Shown here piece by piece: positions 1 to 14,200 of a stretch of 64,000 nucleotides of DNA. The translations under genes were made by a program, and so were the position numbers. The notes beneath the pieces were generated by a model. That model saw only the letters and a program-made list of their open reading frames with translations, ran no database searches and was not told where the DNA came from. The number at the start of each line of letters is the position of its first letter. The stretch's first letter is position 1. The DNA is from Branchiostoma floridae (lineage: Eukaryota; Chordata; Leptocardii; Amphioxiformes; Branchiostomatidae), in assembly GCF_000003815.2 (NCBI RefSeq), contig NC_049979.1, forward strand, positions 11,013,381-11,077,380. The letters run 5' to 3'.

Positions 1-465
1 GCTTAAGGCATAAAATAATAAGAAAATAATAATACATATGAAAGGTAAAGCAGTCATTCTCAACTGAGGTGAAACATGATGCTTTTTCACGTAGCGCTTG
101 CCGGCTGCCTTCAATCAATATTGACCATCATGATAGTAGAATCCAACTTCACATCAACAATGCAGCTTTGACTACGGCTAAAGAGTCTTATATCAGAATG
201 ACAGTCTCTGCCATGAGGAGCACATCTGTAAACTGACTCTGCTCTAGCGACATTGTATTGTGGCTTGGCCATGACTCCCTTTTAGCTATTTACTTACATG
301 TATGCCATTCTCACTGCACAAACCACTGATGAATTACAACTTATATATCACAATCTGTTGAATGGGGATAGATGTGGCGCTCTTTGCTGAATATTGACTG
401 AGAATGGTAAGTCGATGTAATGATGGGTTGCTAACCATCAATGTCTACTAAAATATGTTCCTTAC

Positions 466-3400
466 CTTTTGTCCCCTCTTGGGCTGAATTTCCTGTGACT
501 GTGAGTTCTTTTGCTCCTGGGGAATAACAGAAAATTCATGGAATGTTAGGTCTATTGAAAAGATAAAAGTTAAAACTCACATGCAAAATGCTTAACATTC
601 CTTTCTGTCACATGTATATATTTCAAAACTATCAGTATGCTCTAATGAACTCAACCTTGAAGGAGGTTCAGCCAAAGCAGCCTTATTTTAACTTCCCAGC
701 TTAGTCTACAAATGTATCACTGGTTTCAATAATATTATTGGAGTCTGTACAATTAAGGACGTTATATCAGTCTGTACAATGTAAGTCTAGTGACTGTCTT
801 CTCACGAGAATTGTCTAGAAACAAAAAAGACTGTGTGGTGAAGGACATGCCTCAACTACAAGAAAAACTAACTTAAAAAGACTTGTTTCTTCAACCTCTA
901 CCTTCAACCTCTACAATTGGCACCTGTCACAGAAGAACTGGGGTGTGCACTCAACCATTTTTTGTTGTTGAAGCGTTCATCCATCTTACCACATTATCCA
1001 TGGACCTTTCCTGCTGTCCGTGTGGTGCCTGGTTCTCCTCCTGTCCAGACCTGTCAGCAAAGTACTGCGTATCCTCGCTTTCGTCATCTCCGTGGGGGGT
1101 CTGCTTCTTCTTACGTCGCAACTCTCTGTGCAGCAGCAAGGACAGAACGTGTCAGCTACCAGATTCTGCAACAGTGTCTATTGAGATTTACCACATTTTT
1201 TTTATCTATTGACATAAGTAGGGCTGTGTACCTAACCAAATTTTCAGGTACAGGTACAGGTACAAGTACAGGTACACGGGTTTAGGTACAGGTCCAGACC
1301 TGCACCTGTACCTAAAAAAGTTCAACCAAATATATGTAAGTTAAACATGTAGCTAACTGTCATTTTCTAGTGATAGATTGTCGTCTTTGTATGGGCAATT
1401 ACATATTTGAATCTCAAAACAATTTCTTTGCAAGTTTTGTTAAGTTTCAACTGCAAGATTATCACCATTGTCATTGTTGATTCGGGATTTACTTGACCAG
1501 CAGACTTAAAAAGTAGTGTTTAATAGTGATTCAGATTGTTTAGGTACAGGTACAGGTACTCAGATGTTTAGGTCCGGACCTGTACCTAAACAATATTTTA
1601 GGTACGGTACAGGTACGGGTATTTAGGTACACAGCCCTAGACATAAGATGTGACTCTATCCCTTTTCCAGACTTTACAACAGACTAGACTGTAAGGTCTA
1701 AAACAGTCACACCATCACGCCAGCATGGCCCTTTGCTCTTATTCATAAGTGTAATGGATTCTTTAATGTGCTTGAAGAGTGGCTGACGTCAAGCATGGGG
1801 CCTCTGCTTATATACGTCCCATTTCAGAGGGCGCCCCAAGTGAAACCTTAGTGTTCATCTAGGAAGAGTGGGAAAATTCTTCAGTGCCTTTTGCAAGGGC
1901 ACAGCATCAGAACCAGCTACAGAACCTCAAAATTCTGAGTTAACTACCCAAACAACAAGGCCAAGTTATGCCACTAATTCAAAACACAACTGAACAGAAA
2001 ATTCAACATTTGCAAAGCTTGAGAGTTTGTGGATGTCTTTCTCCATGCCCATACGATTTTCTGTGCTGCCTTCCAAATCTTCTAAACTGTTCCCTCAAAG
2101 TAACCATACTTTCATAGATCAAATATTACAACTACAGGCTAGCTTTTTAAGCTGGTGACACACTGACATAGAAACATACTTTCTTTGTTTTGCAGAAAGA
2201 TGGTGACGAGGATTGCCAGTTATCTGGAAAAAAAGAACAGTGCATCAAAAAGGTTAGAAATTCTGAACAATTCAATGTATCAGTAAAAGGCTTGATACAA
2301 AAATGAAAGTTCATAAACTTGTCAGTACTAGTCACGTACACAGTGTGGTAACCACATGCTGTAACCACACACCTTATGTGAAACTAATACTGCATACATG
2401 GCTATCAAATCTTACACCTACAACAGCCCTGAAACTCAATTATTCTGCCCTTGTATATTACATGTATGAAACATTCAAAATTATATTGCAGGCATGCTCC
2501 AGAATTCCCTGTCTAATTAAAAGAAATGTTGTAGAAATTAGCCCAAAATAGAGATACTAAGTAGATGGATGATTCAGTCAACCATTGGTAGTAAATGGTA
2601 TGGTCTATCAAATAACTATTCGGGCAAATTCTATTCAACCTAGTACATGTATTTTGCCAAATGGCAGAACAGAGGCTGTTAGAGACTACAAGCCAGTTTA
2701 CCTGGTTAAGATCTAACATCTCATCATCACCCAGGTATATCTTTGTGTCATCTTCTGTTGTCTCACTGGGGGCTCTGTGCAGCTCAAATCTGTCAGTGAA
2801 GATACACAGAGACTTGTGTAAGATTCTAACATAAAAGCTGTATTTCTGACATGTAGAAGTTATGATTGAATACAGAATTAAGGTGTGTTGCTCACTGGCA
2901 ACATATCAAATCTGTCTGATACTTTGTACCTGGTATAGTCATTGGATCATCATTTGGACAAGCAGGATATTCAGGACAAATGTCAAGCTTTTAGTCTGCA
3001 AGAATTGGTTTTAACATAAAAAGGCATTAGGTAGTTTTTTAGTCACAATTTTATCTTTTTCTAATCACTGGAATATCATTGAGAGGAATTTGCTGTTAAA
3101 ATTTTTGATAGATTGATAGATAACAGCATCCCTGCATCATTATACCAGTTTTTGATACATAAAATCAGAAAAAGACATGCAATTTTTTTCCACTTCCATT
3201 GAATCTTTTGCTGAAAAGTCATGTCCAAAGGCTATCAACAAGAAAAGCCTGAATTCACTAGGATCAAAGATTCACTGCATTTTCTGTAACCATCATTTAG
3301 AAGCAAAACAAATTGTTTTTTTTTTTTATTTCCATCAAAAGATGCTCTATTTACTTATTCATCGCCCATTTTACATTGTGTCTTGATTCATTCCTTGAAC

Positions 3401-5285
3401 TTAGATCTCACAATGCTGGCAAATTGATAATAAGTAAAGTATTTCAAATCAGCAAAATGGTGATTATTCAGATTTGGGCTTGTTGAGCTTTTTTGCTGCT
3501 CTTTCTCTCTACCTTTCCCCATTTGCCATGTTTCCATTTTGTTCCTTGACCTCCTCTGTCACATCGTCTCTCTCCTCCTCCACTTTTGAGCCTTCCAAAT
3601 CATTAATTCCATTTATGGACTCTTCAGCACTTCTCAGTGACACAGACCCAAGTGTTTTTATATCAAAAATAAAATGAATTTGTCAGTCATATGTCCAGTA
3701 AAAAGCTACTAGAAATTGAACAAATTCAATTTCCTTTTGTTTGTCTCGAAGACATGCGTTGAGGCTAACCCTGTTGCTGAGTGGAAAACAAAACAAACAA
3801 ACAAACAAACAAAAAAGAAAACAAAAGAAACAAAAACATGAACAAGAAGTAGAAGAACATAATACCATTCAAACAAAATGAACAAAAACAAGGCAATAAT
3901 AGATAACATTCAACAGTTACATTCATCATGACAACATGCAAGATATATCCAACATAAACACAAGAACTTCAAGTACGAGTACAAACCAGTATAGAATGGA
4001 ACAGTGATAAACAAACAATTATACCCTATTTGTATATGGCATAACTTACTTTCCACCACCAACATGTTGGAAGGTCAGGCCTGTATCAGGGAACAGACTC
4101 TCTTCTTCCTCCTCCTCTTCCTTGGTTTTCTTTGTCTCTTCCTCTACTACTTGTACAGTGACTGTACCTTGTTCCCCAGTGGCCTCTGGAGCCACCTTGT
4201 TCCCAGAGTTTGTACCATCTTTCTCTGGGGCTGCCTCATCCCCAGATTCTGTGCCACTGCTGCTGCTTTTAAGGTCATCTTGTACCTCTACCTCAGGGTC
4301 ACCTTCAGTCTGGGGATTTACAACAGGAAGTTGTTGCAATTTTATAATACACTCTAAGGTACTTCAAGTACATGTACACATCATAAGCAAGGAATCTGGT
4401 GTCCAGACGGAGGGATGTTAAGACCAATTGGTCCCAATTTAAAAAATCTAAACTTCAGGAACAAAATTGATGAAAATGTATTTCTTTAAGCTTAACTTAA
4501 CAAATTTAACAACAGAAATCAACAACACAGACTCCCAAAAATGAGGGACATAAAAAAGCTGTAGACAGCCCTGCTGGGGTCACTGGTTGTTTTGGGTCTT
4601 TAATCACCTCTCCAGAGTGACTTAATCCTGGACTTTGGTCTAAAGTGCCTCACTTCATTGGACACAAGTTGGGAATTGATCAACCTCACCTTGGCAGTGT
4701 ATTTTCTGAAAGTGACTTGTACATATGGGGTTGTACAGTCTTTGACATTCTATCTTTAAAGAAGTTTACAGTTGATCCTAGAGTTGTCATTTCTTATCAT
4801 ACATCCTCATATAAATTTGGCTGGTAAATCTACATCTGCAAGATTTTGCACCTCGACTCCTGCTTGCACAGGTTCCCTAGCTAGCATCTAAACCTACCAT
4901 AAATGCCAAGTCTCTTTTGCCCTCTCCTGCATTTACGAAGAGGAGGAAAGAGACCTGGCATTCACATGTAGCAACTGCTGCCCATTGAGCAAATATAGAT
5001 CCATATCTATAGCTAAAACTGTGAATATTTGTCAGTGGTGGATTTAAGATTAGTCAGGTTCATCACACTGCAAACATGTACTCTGTCTTGCATTGTGCTA
5101 CTACTGTAACAGCTGTTTCTACTGGAAACTGCAAACACCACGAACACCTTCTTTCCCGTCCTACTGCAAACTTGAATTGATTTCTCAGTACTAACTGCTT
5201 GTGAGTCTGCCACTGATTCCTCGTCTTCCTCTGCGATGCGAACTTTCCTCTCATCTTTGTGTCTCCAGATGCAGGAGTCATCGAC
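466..5285 (-). CDS. NEMF: NEMF exons 21-27 (acidic tail and basic linker)
   Basis: Exons: 5285-5196 ([20 protein letters not shown]), 4309-4050 (Ser/Glu-rich, ending [14 protein letters not shown]), 3632-3513 ([14 protein letters not shown], very acidic), 2789-2702 ([16 protein letters not shown]), 2223-2180 ([15 protein letters not shown]), 1125-990 ([18 protein letters not shown]), 516-466 ([17 protein letters not shown]). Phases fit: exon 25 is only 44 nt but has a strong acceptor (TTCTTTTTTTCCAG), and with exon 26 it gives [15 protein letters not shown], the counterpart of the human HLSAKER..KKKK block. Exon 23 has a weaker acceptor and is the least certain. Intron 25 carries a hAT-type MITE. 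Positions 1-465 hold no further exon I can recognise. Introns at 2790-3512, 3633-4049 and 4310-5195 show no gene. Confidence 0.87.
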
Positions 5286-8200
5286 CTGGAGAGAACACAA
5301 GATAATGAATGAATGTACAATTTTTGCCCAACTAGGCTAAGTACATGTTACAAACAAAGATATGTCTACAACCATATACAAGTTGGTAGGAGTAATATCA
5401 TAATCTATATCTACTATTATATAATAGTACTTTGTCATGGTGAAAATGTAAGTGGCATACATGACAAAAATGCATATTAACAAAGTGATATCAAAGCTAA
5501 TTGCACAGCAAAGGAGAGAGTGACTTGTAAAGGCAATCTTTATGATCCGTTTTAGCTCTTATTACATGTAGAGTTAAGGAATGAAAAAACAGTGCAACAA
5601 AGCTAATAAAATTTCCAGAAATTCATAAATTATATAGCTCACCTTAAAAATGAATCCAAAGCCAAGGATGAGGTGGGAGGGGGGTAGGTAATTCTTCTTG
5701 CCTGTTGAGAATGAGATTCTGTTAAATCTTCCACAAAATGTGTGCAGTTTACATATCAGCAAAAGCATTACACATCATGTAAGCTATGGAACATGATAAG
5801 AGTTGTAGTATAAGCTGTACAAATTTTCTAATGTTACTAACCCCTGATCATGAAGCTTCCTGTGGTCAGATATTCTCCAGTTGGGGCAGTCTTAGAGACC
5901 TGAAGAGACAAAGTGACACAATGATAATCAAGCAAGCTTGTTATATATTTTAATTTCAATCCAGATGACAATTCAGGTAGGGTGAGAAGGCATTTTTGGG
6001 TGTTAATTACTCTGAGTATGTTAACAACATAACAAAAAACATAATGATACATTCATTCCTTTTCCAAAGTCTACAATTCAAGTTTGCCTGTAGTCCCTAG
6101 GATGGCTGTTAAAGGGGGAAAATATGTACTGTATCTTCTAAAGTCCAAAACAAAGACAAAGGACTATACATGTATGTTCAGACCAAAAGACACCAACGCA
6201 TTACGTAACAGTGTCAAAGAAGCATACCTTTATCAAGGACTGCAGGGACAAAATGACATTTTTGTGTCAACACAACACACAGAATGAAATTCAAAGGTTT
6301 TACATACCTGGTCATGGTGCACGTACCAGGCACTCGTCACCACCTTGGCATCCCAGGCTGCGCTGTGGCAGATGGCAAAGGTCCCAGCCTCGTTCAGACT
6401 CTTGGGTGGCACTGAGTTACCTGGGAGGGCACAGCACTCTCAGATCTTTATACAGTCAAACCCGTTCAAGTGACCACCTCTACATGATGATCACCTGGAT
6501 TTGGAACCACTTGTTGGTGATAATTTTTTGCATTGACACAAGCACTAAAAATCCTGTCTACGGTGACTACTCATCCACAATGTTTTTGTTGATGTATATA
6601 TTAGTAAATGTATTATGCATTACTGTTAATGAAGTGCTCAATACACTGCAGCATCTCCTGACAAGCAGATATACTATGGTATCAAGACGGGGCAGTTTGT
6701 ATTACTGTTGTTGGTGTGGTTGGCTGACTTCCATGAGATGAGTCAAGGTATGCAACCAACAACTTGTTTGTAAGAAATGATGATCATCGAAGACATCATC
6801 ATTGTAAGATCTTACAAAATAAATGACTTGTAAGGTGTATAAGAACACAGCATTCTCAACTTTCTTGGTAGCACTACAGATTAATTCAGCACTAAAGGTA
6901 TCTCCTACTTCCACTGGATGCCACATAAAAAACACTGTCAAAATTGAGAGAATGTCTTGAATACCTAGATGTCTGAAGTGTGTATACCTCAGGATGACTG
7001 CATTGGTACTGATGCATTTTTTTCTCACGTGTCGTGATATAATGGTGTCCAGTGGAATTATGAGAGTAGATGTAGATGTTACATGTACAAGCTTTGTCGA
7101 GCCCTTACTTGAGTGGTTCTGAATGACACAGCTGGTGGCCCCATGCAGGTCAGCATGTACATACAGGTCACCTGCAACAGGGAACAGTACAAGCCAAAAC
7201 GTTCAACTCATTTCCTCAAAATCTCTTGATTTAAGACATGATCACCCCAGGATATAGGTACGTAGGTATGTAGGAAAAACGTGGATAACACAAAAGTCTT
7301 GAATACATGTACAGTATACTGAGCCAGACCCAACAACATCTGCTTGAATATTTCATTGGCAATGTTCAAGATTTTTTATGTCTTTCTAGGGGTCTACGTT
7401 TGTCTCCTTGGGGTGAAGGTGAAGACATAGAAGTGTGGGTCACCAGAAAGAAGTATAAAAAGCCTCAAAAACATGCATGAATCACTGAGTCAGACCCCAC
7501 ATCTGTTTGGAGATCACCACAGGTGCCCCACCTGGCTTAAGATGTCTCTTGACGATGAGTTCGTTCTGCTGGGAGTCCCGCCCGGCGATCACCAGGTAGT
7601 TCTCAGAGGTGATGAACCACAGGAACTTCTCAAACCTGCAAATGTTGGTATGTTATCATATTTTCTTATATCTAACCATGTAGTTTTTGTCAACCATAGT
7701 TTATTCTCTGTAATTACTGCATGTCTACTTTGTGATTTTGCCCATATCATGTCATGTCATGTCATGTCATATTACATCACATCACATCATATTATATATC
7801 ATATCATATCATATCATATCATATCATATCATATCATATCATATAATATCATATCATATCACATCAGCTATATGTTATTGTAAATGAAACTGCTCAGGTC
7901 TACAATAAACCAAAACTCAAAGAGAGGTACAAACAAAAAACGATAGAAACAAAAGAAAATAGTGTTAGTAGTATGAGTGAATGTTTACCATTTTAGAACT
8001 TGATGTTATCTAATAAAGAAACGTCCGTGGTTGTTTTATCTTCAAAGTATTTGCCGTTACCTTTCCACCACAAATTCATGACACTGTGAACATGCATTAC
8101 AACTGTACTGTACTACAATATTGTTTCGACAATTAAAATAAAACAGCAAAAACTTCAGAATCATTTCCTCTTTTCAGCAAAATTAAGTCCCTTATTAAAT

Positions 8201-11200
8201 AATTTTACAGTAATCCGTACAAAACAAACATATTTGGTTGTACTGTACTCACCAGTATGTTTTTCTGCCTTGTTTATTTTGGTTACTGTGGACACGTCCT
8301 TCAGCGTTTCCTTTGTCTTTCTTTCTGCATTCTTCACTGCCTGAAGATACACACACGATGGAGTAATTTTGTGTTGAGTTTTGCAGAGGACATTTTCTGA
8401 CTGCACAATCTTTTAGGCAATCAATTCTAAAAACGTAATATGAACATCTCTACTGCAATTATTATGGAAGCTCCTCTGTGTCGGTAGTAATCATATTACA
8501 GTGCTAACTTTTCTTCCAACACAAAGGTATACACGGATCAAATTTTCAATGACTACTGTCGCCTTCTTCAGGAACAATACTGATAACCAATCACTTTAGA
8601 ACATAAAATCACATCTGTTACTGCTGTGACTTTACGTTCTGAAGTGATTGATCATGGGTATTAATCCTGAAGAAGGCAACAGTGGTCGTTGAAAATTTGA
8701 TCTATGTACCTTTGTGTTGGAACAAAGATTAATATTGTGCATGTACTACTTAACGTCATTTATCGTAAGTATAGAAAACTGTCAGGAATTAGGCACCTTA
8801 CCTTCTCAGAGGCATCTATTGTTTTCTGTTCCTTCTTTGCAGCATGTCTCTTTTGATCATAGTATCTAAAGAAAAAACAATCGATCATCATTTCAAAGCA
8901 GCAATGATGATGTAGAACAATGGTATTGTGCATAGATCATTCTTCTCTCTTTTTACTAGCTAGCACATACAAAAAGGTTTGTATTAGTGTCTGAACATGT
9001 GACATATACTTACTTCTTGGCATTTGCATATGCTGACAGGGCCAGGTCAATGTCAATCTTCATGGGCCGGTCACTGGATGCTTCCCTCCCTACCCCTGCC
9101 TTGTCATCATCCCCCTCACTGTCAGACTCATAACCAGAGAACGGGTTCCTGTGACAAGAACACAATGTCATGTCTCCTCTCTTAAAAACAGAACAATTGC
9201 TGGATGGCATGTCCTTGTTATTAACTTGTAGCTTAACTGGTAGTCACCTCACAGTGTTCTAATTAAATGGTAAATCCTGGGAAGGGCAGCACCCATCTTT
9301 TGGAAAGGATGTAAAATGTGGGTCCTGTGTTTGAGGCAGCTACGTCAAGCACATTAAAGGGGAAGGCATAGCAACCCCTTAGTGACCTGTAAAAATATAC
9401 CATGCTATAGAAACAGCAAGGAAACTTGCTGACCTATAGCTAGGTGCCACTTGGCCTTAAAAGATGATCTAATTCATATTGTACAAACTAAGTCTAATAA
9501 TATCTAACTTTAATAATATTGTAGAAAGTAATCTTCATGGTCCATACTGTAAAGACATCAGAAGTCTAACACTTTCCACCCCTCATGAAGACCTACCTGA
9601 GGACCAGAGTGATGTGGTTACTGTCCAGCTTGAGTGACTTGATGGTGGAGGCTACAGGGTCCCCCTGTGCCTGTGCCTCCTTCACAATGTCCCAAATCTC
9701 TGTCCAGTCAATTTGGTTAGCTATGGCACTGCGAACTACCAGGATGGCCTTGTCCACCTACATTTGTGTGAGGTATAAAAACATTTTGTTATGAGAGCTT
9801 TTTTCTGTCTTTAACCAATTGCTTTTACACATGTGACAAAATAAGGCAACTAGATGTGTCAAGCACTTAAGGAATTCAGAACAAAAAGTAACTGTCTGAA
9901 CATCATGGGAACATATCTCAAATCTCAGTATTAATTGTTCTATTGTGGAGATGGCCTGTAGGAATATAAAACTTTCGAAGATTTTTTAAAAATTGTATCT
10001 TACATTTAATAATGTATTCATAAAAATCAGAGGAATTAGTATCAGAGTTCTGTAATTCCATCGTCAGATGAGAATACCCATAAGCATAAAAACATCTGCT
10101 TTGCATGCACCCAATGACAGCTGGTTATGACCTATCACATGTTAGTTTTGGTTTTGCAAATCTAGCTCAAGGTATTGTTTGAAGCTATCTTGTGAGGATA
10201 TCACTATTGTCCTTGGTGACAAGTTCTACTAGCTCTATGATATGTATAATTCTTGGAATAGACTCATTTTTTTATACTTCGATGCTCTCACCAAATCTAA
10301 GTTCAGCTCAATCAACTGAGCTTTATGTTTGTCCTCATCCTGCACTTTCTGCAGGGTCTCCAGGCGGCGCTCATGATCCTTCTTGACATTCTCCAGTTTC
10401 TTGATGGCGACCTTCTCCTGCTGCAGGGCCTTCAGGTCCAGCCGCTGGGACTCCAGCTGAGAGAAAAACTCGTCCACCGCCTGGAGAGAAGAAAAAATTG
10501 TTTCTTTCTTTCTTTTGCTAAGGTTTTGATAAACAAGTGTTATGTAAACCTGGAATGTGCTTCACACAAAAATCATAGCAGACTTCAGATTTTCATTGAC
10601 TATGGAAGACAGAATAAGTCTAGATCTAAACGAAAACTAAGGGAATTACAGTGTGTGAGGGGACTTGATTGTGGCAGAAATACAGAACATAAAAATAAAA
10701 AAAGATGAAATGCCCTGTTATGGAAAGAAACTGCACCTACATTTTGATATGATGTGAACATGCACACTGACTATATTTTGCAAGAGAGAATTCTTACCTT
10801 GTTAAATGAAGGGAATTCTACACAGGGGCTTTTCTCATGTTGTTTGAACTGGAAGGGATGAAACTCAGCATACCTATATGAAGCAAAGGTATGAGACAAC
10901 TTCAATCAAGTATAGATGTCATAGGCTCAGCTAAAATAATCAAAGTTTAGAAAGTATACCTGTTTCAAATAGGATATGGTTATGAAGGTAAAAAAATATG
11001 GTTATGAAGGTAAGATGTTCAGGTACTGTAAGTCTCTTTAGATCCGCGGCGCCTAAAATCCGCGGTTTCGGTCAAATGACCAATCCGCGCTGTCTTCAGA
11101 TTCGCGGTGGACGATGTGTGGGAAAAAGAGTTCGCGACCGAGTACTTAGCGCTAGCGCAAGTTTACGCGTAATAACACGTGGGTTGAACTATTTTTTTTC

Positions 11201-14200
11201 GGCGAATTTACCGACAGTCCGTAAGGCAATATTAATCATTTTCGATAGTATTTCACTTTTGCATGGTCAGGAAAATCTCGAAAATGTTGAGACAATGTTA
11301 ATTAGCGAGAAATCAAGGAGAAATTGGCAAGTTTGTGTTTAGTTCTGACGGCGGCACGGATTGGCAAGATGACGCCTTGGAGGTCATGTAGGGTCATCGG
11401 GACAGTCGATTACAGTATGGGTGAAAATGCTTCCAGCAGTGCAATTGTGCTCTAATTTAACCATAAAAAAATGCACAACTATTTATCACATATGTTGTAT
11501 GATTATAAAGGACATATATTTAAGGAGTGTGTGATTTTATACTTTATTCATTTGACAAGTAAAGGTGTTTGTATCTTCTTTTAAAAAAGTGTTCGCCCAT
11601 GCTGCTTTGGAAATCCCAAGCTAGTCACAACAAGCTTGTAGAAGCGTCGGTTTTTGGTTGTTTAAAAGAGCCTTTCTATGGAAGTGCAAACATCGATTCA
11701 GGAATAAAAAGGTCAAATACAGGTTGGTTGACAACTGGAGCACAGAGTGAACATTTTATAGAAACTGTAGGCATGATTTTTTTGTCTTTTTCTCGGCGTC
11801 TTGATTCCAAGCCAAGCTCGTCAAGAACAAAGGATTATGGCGATCGAGGTTTCAGACAACTTTGTAGCTTTGCATTTTCGAATTCTGTGAATCAAACAGT
11901 GGTCAACGGCAGCTACTAAGTATATTTCAGTACGAATATGATGGAGTGTAAACCGAAGTTATGGAAGAGAACGCTGGAATAGAACTTCAAAGTGATCCGA
12001 TGTTACGAGAAATTATGCTGCGCGTGGCCTCGTAAATTTTTTTTTTTCGGCACGCGGTATGCGGCCGATTTTGTTTTCCTTTACTGTTCTTTGTAAGAAG
12101 TAACTAAATTATTGAAGCCAGGCATTACTTGTGTACATATGTATACTTTGAATAAAATTTTGATATCGTTTACATGATCGCATGTGTGTTGTTTTTGCAT
12201 CACTCCTTGCTTTTATCTTACTAGTATCTCGAGGTCGGCCGTGAATTTGGGGAGGGGGGCACATTTGCACCAAACACATCCGCGGAGAAGTAGATTCGCG
12301 GCACGAAGGTCTCCGCGAATACCGCGAATCTAAAAACACCCCGGAAATAAAGAGACTTACAGTAAACAATATCTAAAGGCAAATCAATCTCTACAACTGG
12401 ATAAAGTTTGGAGATCTTAGGCCAGTGTAGTGATTGACTTGCCTTTATGTTTATATCAATATGATATAGATGATCATAAACATGTGTTTGACTATGTGCT
12501 CACTTTCTTTGGAAAGTTGTCATACTGATATCATGTAGTGTATCTCTATGTTAGCTATGTTGTATAGTTACTTACGTTAACAACTCTTCAGCAGGGCCTC
12601 CGTCTTGTTTTGGTTTCTTCTCTCTCTTTTGCACAATGTAGCCCTATAACATAGTAATAGGCACACTTATTAACAATAACCAATACATGCAACATTGGCC
12701 CAGATTATCAACAGAAAAGCCCTGTGCGTCATGTACATACATATTTCTATGTCTATGTCTAGCCTGGGAAAACACACATTTCAATGCAAAATGTTAAGAA
12801 AGTGTGGTGTCCTCAAAACACCAACAGCTAAATGTTTGCATTTGATCTAATGTTAGGGCTTCACACAGAAGAGTTCAAATTATTCTTTGAAAGCCATTGC
12901 AACATGAGTAGAGGCCTGTGCAAAATATCAACCAGTCCAGAACATCCGATTGGAACATAATCACAGCCCAGGTAAATTCAAGAACCCACATCCATAAGAA
13001 GACGGTCACCACTTGTACCTGACATGGCTGTGAACCTGACGCCTCCAAAAACTTCTCAGCTTCCACCAAGGCTGCCATGAGCTGTGGCAGGTCTGTAGAA
13101 AAACAAAACAATGTCATGACACAAACTTCCATTAACAGTAGCATCAGGTTGGTATATCAGTTGTATGCATACTTCCAGGAAGAAGAACAAGAAAAAAAGC
13201 AGCAGACTATCTTTAATACTCATTTGACTGACCTTGCGAGACATCGAAGTCTCTCCCCACCTTGGCACCTTCAGGAAATCCTGCATTCAACAGACAATGG
13301 TCCAGGACTGCAGGACCGTACACTGAAAATAGAACAACAGCAGTTAGACACAAAACATGGTGTACATAAACATAGTAATTAGTATGCCATTGGGAGTATT
13401 CTGCTGTTTGGAGGTCTCCAATATACCTTTTGCCAGATACATGTACATCATTACCTGCTTATGAAAGTAGTTTTATACAAGTGAGCTATAAAATGTTGGT
13501 CAGAATCACATTTTACATCAGATTACAGTTTGAGCACTACAAATCAATAACAAGTAGTATATTAAGGACAGGTCAAATCATTATACCTAGTTTGGAATTC
13601 AGGATGCGCTTCAGGGCATCTCCAGACTTTGCCTCAACCATCACTTCTCTTAGGCTGCAAAACACAGATGATGTTCAGTCATTAGAACTTCTCATCATAA
13701 AGAACATCTTACTTTACATATGTACAACAAGAAATTCTACAGATGCACAGAATGCTATATCTTTTAAAAGCAAACCTGGTTGTTATATATAAAGTATTGC
13801 GCATATATAGAGCAGTGATGCATTTCACTTTCTTACCTTACCCATGATGGACATTTACTATAATATAGTTCATGTTGAGACTTTCTCCTTATGCTTCCCT
13901 CTCCTTGGGCAGATCGGCAAGACTTGTATGTGTACAGCCTTTTAACTCCTTATCCTTCATATAACTGACATTTACCAATCCATCAAGATACAGGAGGGCC
14001 TTATAGGTGATTTAAAAAATGGATACACTACAATTCTTTGTTAAACTCTGTTCTTACTTTTCTAAGCTCTTTTGCACAATGTAGCCCTATAACATAGTCA
14101 TAATAATAGGCACACTCATTAACAGTTGATAACCAATACATGCAACATTGGACCAGATTATCAACAGAAAATCCCTGTACGTCATGTACATACATATGAC

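Noticed and set aside
2196..2251. A plus-strand exon-like stretch (acceptor TTTTGCAG, frame [16 protein letters not shown], donor GTTAGA)
   Set aside because: The same bases form NEMF exon 25 on the minus strand (2223-2180), which fits the phase of its neighbours and the family sequence. The plus-strand look is a shadow.
7473..7883. A 136-residue frame
   Set aside because: It overlaps NEMF exon 16 on the other strand, and its end is an (ATATC)n microsatellite.
10998..11342. A 114-residue frame in the CG-rich element
   Set aside because: It has no family resemblance; it starts outside the element and crosses its inverted end, so it is not a transposase.
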